A stretch of 64,000 nucleotides of DNA from Arthrobacter sp. H-02-3. Lineage in GTDB: Bacteria > Actinomycetota > Actinomycetes > Actinomycetales > Micrococcaceae. The position numbers and the translations under genes are program-made. Below the pieces are notes generated by a model that was not told where the DNA came from, searched no databases, and was given only the letters and a program-made list of their open reading frames with translations. Below, in pieces: positions 16,932 through 31,653 of this stretch. Location: positions 1 through 64,000 of the forward strand of contig NZ_PYUI01000008.1 of assembly GCF_003097355.1 (NCBI RefSeq). The letters run 5' to 3'. The first letter of the stretch is position 1. Each line of letters opens with the position of its first letter.

Positions 16932-18203
16932 ATGATTCCGACGCCCGGCGCCCAGCCCGGTTCCGCCGCCCGGGACGCCGCCCAAGAGCCCGCGGACATG
17001 CCTGCCGGACCGCTGTCGGGTCTCCTGGTGGCCGACTTCTCCCGTGTCCTGGCCGGACCGCTGGCCACCATGACGCTGGCAGATCTGGGCGCCCGGGTGA
17101 TCAAGGTGGAGCGCCCCGGCGCCGGTGACGACACCCGCAGCTGGGGGCCGCCGTATTCCCCCACCGGGGCCACCTACTTTGAGAGCGCGAACCGCAACAA
17201 GGAATCCGTCTGCCTGGACCTTGCCGACCCCGGGGACCTGCAGCTGGCCAGGGAGTTGGTCCTGCGTGCCGATGTCCTGGTGGAAAACTTCAAGCCCGGC
17301 GGGATGGCGAAGCTGGGCCTGGGCTATGCGGAGCTTTCCGCCGCCAACCCCGGCCTGATCTACGCCTCGATCACGGGTTTTGGCAGCACGGGCGGGGCCA
17401 ACTTGATGGGCTATGACTTCATCGTCCAGGCCCTTGGCGGACTGATGAGCATCACCGGGGAGAAAGACGGCAGCCCCACCAAGGCCGGCGTCGCGCTCGT
17501 CGACGTCCTGACGGCCAAGGACACCACCATTGGCGTCCTTGCCGCACTGGCGGCCCGTAGAGTCTCGGGGCGCGGGGCCCACCTGGAGCTCAACCTGCTC
17601 TCGAGCCTGCAGGGCGCGCTGGCCAATCAGGGCCAGGCCTTCCTGGGCGCGGGCAAGGTTCCGCACCGGATGGGCAGCGCCCACCCCTCGATCGTGCCCT
17701 ACCAGCTGCTGGAGTGTGCGGATGCGCCGCTGGCAGTGGCCTGCGGCAACGACGGACAGTTCGCCAAGCTGACCCAGGTTCTGGGCATTGCCGGGCTGGC
17801 CAGTGACCCGCGCTTTGCGACCAACAACGCGCGGGTGGAGCACCGCACCGAGCTGGTGCCCCTGTTGGAGGATGCCCTGTCCGCGTCGTCTGCCCTCACC
17901 TGGCAGGGAAAGCTGATCGACGCCGGCGTCCCGGCCGGCCATGTCGCAGGCATCGACGAGGGTCTTGAGTACGCCGAGTCACTGGGGCTTGAACCGACTA
18001 TCGAGGTCCGCAACGCGGCCGGCCAGCCGGCCGGAAGGCAGATCCGCCATCCCATTACCTGGACGCCTGCGTTCCCGGCCCCCGCAGCGGCTCCGCCGTC
18101 GCTGGGCGAACACAGCGACCCCGTCCGGGCGTGGCTGTCCGACCGCGCTGACCGCGCTAACCAGTCCGGCGCTAGGCCCAGCGCAGTGCCAGCCAGAGGT
18201 TAG
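16932..18203 (+). CDS. CaiB/BaiF family CoA-transferase (candidate glutarate CoA-transferase)
   Basis: Class III CoA-transferase of 423 residues from the ATG at 16932, which has an AAGGGA site; the longer frame upstream is non-coding. Family blocks are DFSRVLAGPLATMTLADLGARVIKVE near residue 36, YFESANRNKESVCLDL, the KPGGMAKLGLGY region and KAGVALVDVLTAKD with the catalytic Asp. In this neighbourhood it would convert glutarate to glutaryl-CoA with succinyl-CoA as donor, as SUGCT-type members do beside glutaryl-CoA dehydrogenase. Its 3' end overlaps the convergent pucR gene by 32 bases. Confidence 0.87.
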   Translation: MIPTPGAQPGSAARDAAQEPADMPAGPLSGLLVADFSRVLAGPLATMTLADLGARVIKVERPGAGDDTRSWGPPYSPTGATYFESANRNKESVCLDLADPGDLQLARELVLRADVLVENFKPGGMAKLGLGYAELSAANPGLIYASITGFGSTGGANLMGYDFIVQALGGLMSITGEKDGSPTKAGVALVDVLTAKDTTIGVLAALAARRVSGRGAHLELNLLSSLQGALANQGQAFLGAGKVPHRMGSAHPSIVPYQLLECADAPLAVACGNDGQFAKLTQVLGIAGLASDPRFATNNARVEHRTELVPLLEDALSASSALTWQGKLIDAGVPAGHVAGIDEGLEYAESLGLEPTIEVRNAAGQPAGRQIRHPITWTPAFPAPAAAPPSLGEHSDPVRAWLSDRADRANQSGARPSAVPARG

Positions 18204-19704
18204 CGGCGACGTCGGGATCGTCCGGATCCGCCTGCAGCAGTTCCGCCGCTATTCCCATCCGGTGGCGCAGCGAGTTCCGGTGGATCCCCAGCTCGCGGGC
18301 GGCGCCCTCCCACTGGCCCCGGTGCCGCAGATAGGCGCGGACGGTTCCGACCAGGTCGGCGCGCTGGTACCCGCGCAGCGCCGCCACCCAGCCTTGGGCC
18401 CGCGGATCCAGGGCCCCCTCCGGTGCGTCGACAATCTGCCCGGCAGCCAGCGCACGCACCGTGGCGGCCAGCTGTCCGGCCTCCTCGTGCACCCGTTCCA
18501 GCGGCATCGGCCGGCTCAGCACGGCCGTAACGGCGGCGTTGCCGGCTCCGCCGTCGTACTGCTCCGGCTGCGCAGTGCTGCCGGCGCTGCCGGGAATGCC
18601 GGGAGTACCGGCGTCGCGGTATTCCGCGTCCAGCACGTAATAGCTGAGGCCGCCGGCCACGTGGCGCAGGCGGCAGGAGCGCAGGGCACCACCGGCCTCA
18701 GTCCAGCCAGCCCATCCGGTCCCGGCGCGCAGCCTCGACTCCAGCTCCCCGGAAACCGTCGCGGGATCGATCTCGCCACGCACCACCAGGAGCCGCACTG
18801 CGCCGGTGGGCGCGACGATGCCCAGGTCCGGTGCAAGGGCCCGGCCGGCGTCAACATGTCCGGTGAGAAAGAGCTTGGTCACGGCCGAGCCGAGCGCGGA
18901 AGCGGTGGCGTCGCTCTCCAGCTGCTGGGCCGCCTTGAGCGAGAGCAACACACACACCGTCATGATGATCTGCCGGTCAGCACGGGTCAGTTTGCGCCCG
19001 GCACCAATGGCCAGGAACCCGACCGTCCGCCGCCCCACCAGCACGGGATACTCCACGACGTCGGTGCCGTGGATCTGAAACGTGGAGGCCGAATGCGTCA
19101 CGGCCATGTCAAGCCGCGAGGTCTCCCTGCGCAGCTGCTCCACAATCGTGTGGTTGTCCGCCGGCCACAGTGTTTCCGCCCCGCTGTCGGCCGGAAGGTA
19201 CGCCACCCAACCGCCCAGCGCCTGGGCCAGGGCCTTGACCACGGAAGGGAGCGCATCCGCCTGCGTCGCGGCCCGGGCCAGCGCCGTCTGCGTGCCGAGG
19301 CTGGCGGTCAGGTCGGCCTGGCCTTCGCGGCCCACGAGGTCCCAATAGGCGCGGGAGACGTTCATGAACGGCGTGCCGTCGGGCACCACCAGAAGCTCCA
19401 GCCCGGCCGAGGCGCAGGCGGCACTCAAAGCCGGCGGCACCTCATCCACGCCGGCCCCCAGGCCGAGGCCCAGAGCCGCGATGTTGCGCTCCACAAGTCG
19501 CCGGACGTAGGCCTGCACTTTGGCTTCTCCGCCCGAGACGGGGATGCCCGTCGTGAGGAGCAACTCGCCGCCTTCCAGATACGGCGTGGGATCGTCGAGC
19601 TCGGAGATGTGCACACCCGAGATCTGCCGCACGGCCACCGCGCCTCCCGCGGCCGGGCGGAGATCGCTGCCGAGTTGGCTATGCAGTTGGGCCAGGCTGA
19701 TCAC
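18172..19704 (-). CDS. PucR family transcriptional regulator
   Basis: 510-residue regulator with the PucR N-terminal ligand domain (ISGVHISELDDPTPYLEGGELLLTTG at about residues 28-53), a central GGDEF-like region and the C-terminal PucR helix-turn-helix (YLRHRGQWEGAARELGIHRNSLRHRM at about 465-490). Proteins of this family control purine, GABA or proline catabolic genes. It is divergent from the gabT operon and convergent with the CoA-transferase. TTGG/CCAA repeats in the shared promoter region are its likely target. Confidence 0.92.
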   Translation of the reverse strand: MISLAQLHSQLGSDLRPAAGGAVAVRQISGVHISELDDPTPYLEGGELLLTTGIPVSGGEAKVQAYVRRLVERNIAALGLGLGAGVDEVPPALSAACASAGLELLVVPDGTPFMNVSRAYWDLVGREGQADLTASLGTQTALARAATQADALPSVVKALAQALGGWVAYLPADSGAETLWPADNHTIVEQLRRETSRLDMAVTHSASTFQIHGTDVVEYPVLVGRRTVGFLAIGAGRKLTRADRQIIMTVCVLLSLKAAQQLESDATASALGSAVTKLFLTGHVDAGRALAPDLGIVAPTGAVRLLVVRGEIDPATVSGELESRLRAGTGWAGWTEAGGALRSCRLRHVAGGLSYYVLDAEYRDAGTPGIPGSAGSTAQPEQYDGGAGNAAVTAVLSRPMPLERVHEEAGQLAATVRALAAGQIVDAPEGALDPRAQGWVAALRGYQRADLVGTVRAYLRHRGQWEGAARELGIHRNSLRHRMGIAAELLQADPDDPDVAANLWLALRWA

Positions 19705-19736
19705 TCGGCGGTCCTTTCAGGGCAGACACGAATCCT

Positions 19737-19786
19737 TTGGATATTCTAACCAATTTGGACTCAAAATTGGATGCACCATCCAATGT
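19737..19786. promoter_or_regulatory. PucR-gabT intergenic operator array
   Basis: A dense set of TTGG/CCAA half-sites lies between the divergent pucR and gabT genes. CCAATTT (19750-19756) pairs with AAATTGG (19764-19770), and ATTGGATG (19766-19773) pairs perfectly with CATCCAAT (19777-19784). On the minus strand the first arm reads AAATTGGTTAG, close to the TTGGTTAA core I recall for the B. subtilis PucR box. This is a strong candidate PucR operator, also carrying the motif found upstream of the CoA-transferase. Confidence 0.6.
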
Positions 19787-19817
19787 CAGGCGAGGGAGGG
19801 CACATTACCTTGTCTAC

Positions 19818-21212
19818 ATGACCAGTTCCACAGACAGCCTCCCCCAGACCCGTCACCTTGCCACCGCCATTCCCGGCCCCGTCTCCACAGCCCTGCACCG
19901 CGAGCGCGAAGCGCAGGTCAGCTCCGGCTTCGGCGTGACCATGCCCGTCTTCATCAACCGTGCCTCCGGTGGAATCCTGGAAGATGTTGACGGCAACCGC
20001 ATCATCGACTTCGCCTCCGGCATCGCCGTGACCAGCGTGGGCGCCGTGAACGCCCAGGTCCAGGCGCACGTGGCCGCCCAGATGGCCCGGTTCACCCACA
20101 CCTGTTTCATGGTGACCGAGTACGATTCCTTCACGCAGGTGGCCGCGTGGCTGAACGCGCATGTCCCGGGAGACTTCCAAAAGCGCACCGCACTCTTCTC
20201 CACCGGCGCGGAAGCCGTGGAAAATGCCGTCAAGATTGCCCGCGCTGCCACGGGCCGGGAACGCGTGCTGGTATTCGACGACGCCTACCACGGCCGCTCT
20301 CTCCTCACGATGGCCATGACCGCCAAGGTCAACCCGTACAAGAAGAACTTCGGCCCGTTCCCGGGAGAGGTCTTCCGCGCTCCCACGGCCACCCGCTTGT
20401 GGGCCAGAGGCGGCGGGGACGCCACGGCGGCCACCGCCTTGGCCGGCGTCGAGGCGCTGCTGCTGGAGAACGATCCCCGATCGTTTGCCGCCATGGTCAT
20501 CGAACCCATCCAGGGTGAAGGCGGCTTCCTGGTGCCCGCCCCCGGCTTCCTGGCCGGACTGCGGGAGCTGGCCACCAAATACGGCATCGTGCTGGTGATG
20601 GACGAGATCCAGACCGGCATGGGGCGCACCGGCAGGCTCTTTGCGAGCGAGCACGAAGGCGTCGCCGGCGACCTCACCCTGACCGCCAAGGCCCTGGCGG
20701 GCGGCCTGCCGCTGAGCGCGGTCACCGGACGGGCCGAGCTCATGAACGCCCCGCACGCCGGCGGCCTGGGCGGCACGTACGCCGGAAACCCGGTGGCGTG
20801 CGCCGCCGCGCTGGGCGTTTTCGAGGCCTTCGAAGACGGCACGCTGCTGGCGAACGCCGTGACCATCGAGGCAACCGCCCGCGAGGTGCTGCAGCCCCTC
20901 GTCGACAGCACGGCCATCATTGCCGAGTTCCGCGGCCGCGGCGCCATGCTCGCCGTCGAATTCGCGGACAAGGACACGCTGGAACCGCGCGCCGATCTTG
21001 CGGCCCAGGTGGCGGCCGCCTGCCACCGGCAGGGCGTCCTGGTCCTGGTCTGCGGCACCCACGGCAACGTGATCCGGCTGCTGCCGCCCCTGGTCATTGG
21101 TCCGGACTTGATCCGGGACGGCCTCGGCGTGCTGCGCAACGCCATCGTGGCCGCCAATGCCGCTCAGACAGACACGGACACTGCCAGTGCCGCGGCACTG
21201 GCAGCCGTCTAA
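19818..21212 (+). CDS. gabT: GabT-type 4-aminobutyrate / 5-aminovalerate transaminase
   Basis: PLP-dependent class III aminotransferase of 464 residues from the ATG at 19818. Landmarks are GILEDVDGNRIIDFASGIAV, FSTGAEAVENAVKIAR, the DDAYHGRSLLTMAMT block, VIEPIQGEGGF, DEIQTGMGRTG with the PLP-binding Asp, and TLTAKALAGGLPLSA with the Schiff-base Lys. It transfers the amino group of GABA or 5-aminovalerate to 2-oxoglutarate. Because the next genes encode glutaryl-CoA dehydrogenase and a semialdehyde dehydrogenase, the C5 substrate is at least as likely as GABA here. Confidence 0.93.
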   Translation: MTSSTDSLPQTRHLATAIPGPVSTALHREREAQVSSGFGVTMPVFINRASGGILEDVDGNRIIDFASGIAVTSVGAVNAQVQAHVAAQMARFTHTCFMVTEYDSFTQVAAWLNAHVPGDFQKRTALFSTGAEAVENAVKIARAATGRERVLVFDDAYHGRSLLTMAMTAKVNPYKKNFGPFPGEVFRAPTATRLWARGGGDATAATALAGVEALLLENDPRSFAAMVIEPIQGEGGFLVPAPGFLAGLRELATKYGIVLVMDEIQTGMGRTGRLFASEHEGVAGDLTLTAKALAGGLPLSAVTGRAELMNAPHAGGLGGTYAGNPVACAAALGVFEAFEDGTLLANAVTIEATAREVLQPLVDSTAIIAEFRGRGAMLAVEFADKDTLEPRADLAAQVAAACHRQGVLVLVCGTHGNVIRLLPPLVIGPDLIRDGLGVLRNAIVAANAAQTDTDTASAAALAAV

Positions 21213-21244
21213 GTCCCCAGCCCCGCAAACTCTTGGAGAACACC

Positions 21245-22405
21245 ATGAACGAATCCTCTGACCTGCTGAACATCGACTCCCTCTTCACCCCCGAAGAACT
21301 GGCCATGCGGGACAAGGTGCGGTCCTTTGTGGACAGCACCATCCGGCCCAATATCGCCGCCTGGTACGAGCAGGCCATCTTCCCGGTCGAGATCATCAAG
21401 GACATGGCCGGGCTGGGCCTGCTTGGCATGCATTTGAAGGGTTACGGCTGCCCGGGCCGTTCCGCCGTGGAATACGGCATCGCCGCCATGGAACTTGAGG
21501 CAGGCGATTCAGGCCTGCGCACCTTCGTCAGCGTGCAGGGCTCCCTCGCGATGAGCGCCATCTACAAGCACGGCTCCGAGGAGCAGAAGAACCAGTGGCT
21601 GCCCGGGATGGCCGCCGGCGACATCGTCGGCTGCTTCGGCCTGACGGAACCCACGGCCGGCTCCGATCCCGGCAGCATGAAGACCTTCGCCCGCCGCGAC
21701 GGGGACGGCTGGGTCATCAACGGCTCCAAGCGCTGGATCGGCCTGGCCTCGATCGCCCAGATCGCCATCATCTGGGCCATGACCGACGACGGCGTGCGCG
21801 GCTTCATCGTGCCCACCGACACCCCCGGGTTCAAGGCCACCCCGATTGAGCCCAAGCTCTCCATGCGCGCCTCCATCCAGTGCGACATCGAACTGAGTGA
21901 GGTCCGCCTCCCGTCCACCGCGATACTGCCGAACGCCAAGGGACTCCGCGGTCCGTTCGAGTGCCTCAATGAAGCCCGCTACGGCATCATTTGGGGAGCC
22001 ATGGGGGCCGCGCGCGACAGCTACGAGACGGCCGTCAGCTACTCGCAGGAGCGCCTGCAGTTCGACAAGCCCCTGGCGGGCTACCAGCTGACCCAGGAAA
22101 AGCTGGTCAACATGGCCCTGGAAATCAACAAGGGCATGCTCCTGGCACTGCAGATCGGCCGCCTCAAGGAAGCCGGCCAGCTCAAGCCGCACCACATCTC
22201 CGTAGGAAAGCTCAACAACTGCCGCGAGGCCATCCAGATCTGCCGTGATGCCCGCGCCATGCTGGGCGGCAACGGCATCACCCTGGACTATTCGCCGCTG
22301 CGGCACGCCAACAACCTCGAATCCGTGCGCACGTATGAGGGCACCGACGAGGTCCACACCCTGATCCTCGGCAACCACATCACCGGCATCCCGGCCTTCC
22401 GCTAA
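21245..22405 (+). CDS. gcdH: Glutaryl-CoA dehydrogenase
   Basis: Acyl-CoA dehydrogenase of 386 residues that oxidises and decarboxylates glutaryl-CoA to crotonyl-CoA. The block GSEEQKNQWLP..GCFGLTEPTAGSDPGSM is nearly the glutaryl-CoA dehydrogenase signature. Arg92 (GLRTFVSVQGS) matches the arginine that holds the substrate's distal carboxylate, and Glu365 (TYEGTDEVH) is the catalytic base. It lies 32 bases after gabT with a TGGAG site and before the semialdehyde dehydrogenase, so it is the committing step of a glutarate branch. Confidence 0.93.
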   Translation: MNESSDLLNIDSLFTPEELAMRDKVRSFVDSTIRPNIAAWYEQAIFPVEIIKDMAGLGLLGMHLKGYGCPGRSAVEYGIAAMELEAGDSGLRTFVSVQGSLAMSAIYKHGSEEQKNQWLPGMAAGDIVGCFGLTEPTAGSDPGSMKTFARRDGDGWVINGSKRWIGLASIAQIAIIWAMTDDGVRGFIVPTDTPGFKATPIEPKLSMRASIQCDIELSEVRLPSTAILPNAKGLRGPFECLNEARYGIIWGAMGAARDSYETAVSYSQERLQFDKPLAGYQLTQEKLVNMALEINKGMLLALQIGRLKEAGQLKPHHISVGKLNNCREAIQICRDARAMLGGNGITLDYSPLRHANNLESVRTYEGTDEVHTLILGNHITGIPAFR

Positions 22406-22429
22406 GGCGCAGCCAGTAAAGGAACAGCA

Positions 22430-23911
22430 ATGACTACAGCAGTCGAACTGCAGCATTACGTCTCGGGCACCTGGTTTCAGGGCGACGGAGGCATCATCAC
22501 CTCCGTCAATCCCGCCCGCCCGGCCGAGACGGTGGCGCACGGCCTGCAGGCCGGACCGGCCGACGTCGACCGCGCCATGGCCAGCGCTGTAGCGGCGAAG
22601 CATGGCTGGGCCCGCACCCCGGCCCATGAACGCGGCGCGGTGCTGCTGCGCACGGCGGCGATCCTGGAAGCGAACTCGCAGGCCTGGGGGCTGGAGCTGG
22701 CCCGTGAGGAAGGAAAGACGCTGGCCGAGGGCCAGGGCGAGGTGCTGCGCGCCGCGCAGATTTTCCGCTACTACGGCAACGACGGCGACCGCGAAGCCGG
22801 GGCGATCTACGCCTCCCCGCGGCGGGGCGAAAAGATCTTCGTCACGCGCAAACCACTGGGGGTGGTGGGCGTCGTGACGCCGTTCAACTTCCCCATCGCC
22901 ATCCCGGCCTGGAAGATCGCCCCCGCCCTGACATACGGCAACACGGTGGTCTGGAAGCCGGCCAGCACAGTGCCCCTGCTCGCCATGCGGCTGACCCAGT
23001 CGCTGGAACAGGCCGGCCTGCCCGCCGGCGTCCTGAATCTGGTGATTGGCCCCGGCGCCATCGGGACCGCGTTGGTGGAGCATCCGGCGCTGGACGGGCT
23101 GTCATTCACCGGCTCCACCGGCGTGGGCCGCACCCTGGCCGCCGCGGCGGCGGGCCGCGGCGTGCCGATCCAGGCGGAAATGGGCGGGAAGAACGCCGCC
23201 ATCGTCCTGGCCGACGCGGACCTCGAGCTAGCCGCGGAACAGGTCATGCTCGGCGCTTTCCGCTCCACAGGGCAGAAGTGCACGGCGACGTCGCGGCTGA
23301 TCGTGGCGGACGCCGTCGCGGATGAATTCCTCGCCGGGCTGGCCACCCGGGCCCAGTCCCTGCTGGTGGGCGACCCCGCAGATCCGTCCACCCAGATGGG
23401 ACCCGTCGTCAGCGCCGACGCCCGGGCATCCATCCAGCGCGGCATCGCGACGGCGCTGGACCAGGGCGCCGGGCTGCTGACGGGCGGCCTCCCCTATGAC
23501 GACGCGGCCCGGGCCGAAGGCCACTTCGTTGCCCCGACGATCCTGGAGCTCACGGGGGCACGCCACGCTGATGTCTGGCGCGATGAGCTCTTTGGGCCCG
23601 TGCTCAGCGTCCGCCGGGCAGCCTCAACGCAGGAAGCCTTTGACCTGGCCAATGACAGCGATTTCGGGCTCTCCGCAGCACTCTTCACGCAGGACGTCAC
23701 CCTGGCGCTGGAGGGAATGGAGGAGCTGGACGTCGGGATCCTGCACGTGAACTCCGAATCGGCCGGCGCCGATCCCCATGTGCCGTTCGGCGGGGCCAAG
23801 AAGAGCGGCTACGGCCCCAAGGAGCAGGGGCAGAGCGCCAAGGAGTTCTACACGCACACCACCACCGTCTACCTTCGGGGCGGCCGGCCCCTGTCCGGCG
23901 CACAGTCCTAG
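22430..23911 (+). CDS. gabD: NAD(P)-dependent succinate/glutarate semialdehyde dehydrogenase
   Basis: Aldehyde dehydrogenase of 493 residues. TPFNFPIAIPAWKIAPALTYGN is the cofactor region, PIQAEMGGKNAAIVL has the general-base Glu, and FRSTGQKCTATSRL has the catalytic Cys. In context it oxidises the semialdehyde made by the GabT-like enzyme: succinate semialdehyde from GABA or glutarate semialdehyde from 5-aminovalerate. An AAGGAA site precedes the ATG and the gene is 24 bases after gcdH. Which semialdehyde it prefers cannot be read from sequence. Confidence 0.9.
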   Translation: MTTAVELQHYVSGTWFQGDGGIITSVNPARPAETVAHGLQAGPADVDRAMASAVAAKHGWARTPAHERGAVLLRTAAILEANSQAWGLELAREEGKTLAEGQGEVLRAAQIFRYYGNDGDREAGAIYASPRRGEKIFVTRKPLGVVGVVTPFNFPIAIPAWKIAPALTYGNTVVWKPASTVPLLAMRLTQSLEQAGLPAGVLNLVIGPGAIGTALVEHPALDGLSFTGSTGVGRTLAAAAAGRGVPIQAEMGGKNAAIVLADADLELAAEQVMLGAFRSTGQKCTATSRLIVADAVADEFLAGLATRAQSLLVGDPADPSTQMGPVVSADARASIQRGIATALDQGAGLLTGGLPYDDAARAEGHFVAPTILELTGARHADVWRDELFGPVLSVRRAASTQEAFDLANDSDFGLSAALFTQDVTLALEGMEELDVGILHVNSESAGADPHVPFGGAKKSGYGPKEQGQSAKEFYTHTTTVYLRGGRPLSGAQS

Positions 23912-23941
23912 CAGTCCGTCCCCACCGAACCGGAGAAAACG

Positions 23942-24814
23942 ATGCCACCACCCACCACAATCACGCATGTCCTCGTTATCGGCGCCGGCGCCATGGGGTC
24001 CCAGATCGCGCTGACCGCTGCCCTGGCCGGGTACACCACCACCGTGCAGGACGTGTCGCCGAGCCAACTGGACGACGCCGCGGCCCAACTGCGTGAACGC
24101 ACGGACAAAATGGTGAAATCCGGAAGACTGGCCGCGGAGCACGCCGAGCGCTCCCATGACCGGCTGGCGTTCAGCACCGATCTTGACGCGGTGGCGCCTG
24201 CTGCCGACTTTGTCATTGAGGCCGCCACCGAACGGCTGGAAACCAAGAAGGCCATCTTTGCCCGGCTGGGCCGGCTCGCCCCGCCACACGCCATCCTGGC
24301 CACCAACTCCTCCACGATCGGCTCCTCCGCCGTGGCCGCGGCCAGCGGCCGGCCCGGGCAGGTGTGCAATATGCACTTCTTCAATCCCGTGCTGGTCATG
24401 GAATGCGTGGAAGTGGTCCGCCATGCCGGAACGTCCCGGGAAACCGTGGAGACCACCCTCGAACTGGCCCGCAGCCTGGGCAAGGCACCTGTGCTGATCA
24501 ACCGGGAGGTGCCGGGGTTCGTGGCCAACCGGTTGATGGGCGCCGTGCAAAAGGAGGCACTCGCGCTGCTGGCCGGCGGTGTGGCGAGCATGGAAGACAT
24601 CGACGCCACGGCCAAGACCGCGCTGCGGCATCCGATGGGGCCATTTGAGCTGATGGACCTGGTGGGGCTGGACGTTGTGGACTACATCGCCCAGGCCACG
24701 TATGCGGCGACCGGCGACCCGGCTGACGCCCCGGACGAGTCTGTTGCCGCCCTCGTCAGGGCCGGGAAGCTGGGCCGCAAGTCGGGCGCCGGCTGGTACA
24801 GCTACTCCCGGTGA
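23942..24814 (+). CDS. 3-hydroxyacyl-CoA (3-hydroxybutyryl-CoA) dehydrogenase
   Basis: NAD-dependent dehydrogenase of 290 residues that would oxidise 3-hydroxybutyryl-CoA to acetoacetyl-CoA after glutaryl-CoA breakdown. The NAD motif VIGAGAMGSQIALTAALAGY is at about residues 12-31, the catalytic-His segment MHFFNPV at about 141, and GFVANRLMGAVQKEAL at about 194. It is the last gene of the gabT-gcdH-gabD-hbd run. The enoyl-CoA hydratase and thiolase needed for the remaining steps are not in the window. Confidence 0.9.
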   Translation: MPPPTTITHVLVIGAGAMGSQIALTAALAGYTTTVQDVSPSQLDDAAAQLRERTDKMVKSGRLAAEHAERSHDRLAFSTDLDAVAPAADFVIEAATERLETKKAIFARLGRLAPPHAILATNSSTIGSSAVAAASGRPGQVCNMHFFNPVLVMECVEVVRHAGTSRETVETTLELARSLGKAPVLINREVPGFVANRLMGAVQKEALALLAGGVASMEDIDATAKTALRHPMGPFELMDLVGLDVVDYIAQATYAATGDPADAPDESVAALVRAGKLGRKSGAGWYSYSR

Positions 24815-24859
24815 GCCTGCTCCGCCCCGCCCCTTAGCCCCAGCACAAGCATCGTGGGG

Positions 24860-30947
<6,088 letters not shown>

Positions 30948-31251
30948 GCACTCTCCTTCGGCTGCCAGAGGCTGGTTTGGGTTGGTGTTGCGGGGCAGCG
31001 GATTCGAAAAACTGCCAGCTACAAGGTTAACGCAGGGCTTCGGCCGCATTCATCGTGGCCTCCCCGACCTGGAATGACGAGGCGCCTGGGACTGGTGGGG
31101 CTGCCGCAACCGCGCCGTGACCTACGCATCGGTAGCATTTCGATCCCGTATCAAGAGGCGGTGAATGTGCAAAGGACCCTAGTTGAGCACGTCTCCGGCC
31201 CCCTAGTCTCGGGCTACTGGTTCAAACCGAAGCGATGGTGCAGGGGGAAGA

Positions 31252-31590
31252 ATGCAGTTCGACCTAAGCGCAGTGGAGACGGGCACGATGGTGGTCATCG
31301 GGACCTTGGTGTTTGCCCTGTTGATCGGCCTCTTCATGATGGTGTCCGCCTTTGTGGCCATGGTGCTGCTGGGCGTGGGACGTCTCACCTGGTACCTCGT
31401 GGCCGGCGTGGTGGTGGGCATGGTCCACGCCATCAACCACGGCTGGGACCGGCTGGTCCACCACGCCTCCACGGTGGATTTGCCAGGCGATTTCCAGGTC
31501 GACTTCGGCACGGACTTCCGGGCCGAGTATCCGGGGCAGGCCGCCCCTAGCACAGGCACTTACCCGCGAGTAGTATTGCGGGACAGCTGA
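31252..31590 (+). CDS. Small two-helix membrane protein
   Basis: 112-residue protein with two membrane segments (about residues 12-35 and 42-60, GTLVFALLIGLFMMVSAFVA and VGRLTWYLVAGVVVGMV) and a hydrophilic C-terminal tail. No family is recognised. Its first 45 residues resemble those of the gene at 35399 (GTL...GLF...GIGRL), so the two may belong to one small family. It is preceded by GGGGGAAG and stands alone upstream of the acyl-CoA dehydrogenase. Confidence 0.75.
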   Translation: MQFDLSAVETGTMVVIGTLVFALLIGLFMMVSAFVAMVLLGVGRLTWYLVAGVVVGMVHAINHGWDRLVHHASTVDLPGDFQVDFGTDFRAEYPGQAAPSTGTYPRVVLRDS

Positions 31591-31653
31591 AGGGTCCTCC
31601 ACCCCAGGCGGATCCAGGGCTCAAGCCGGCCACCCGGTTAGAGGAGATGCCCA

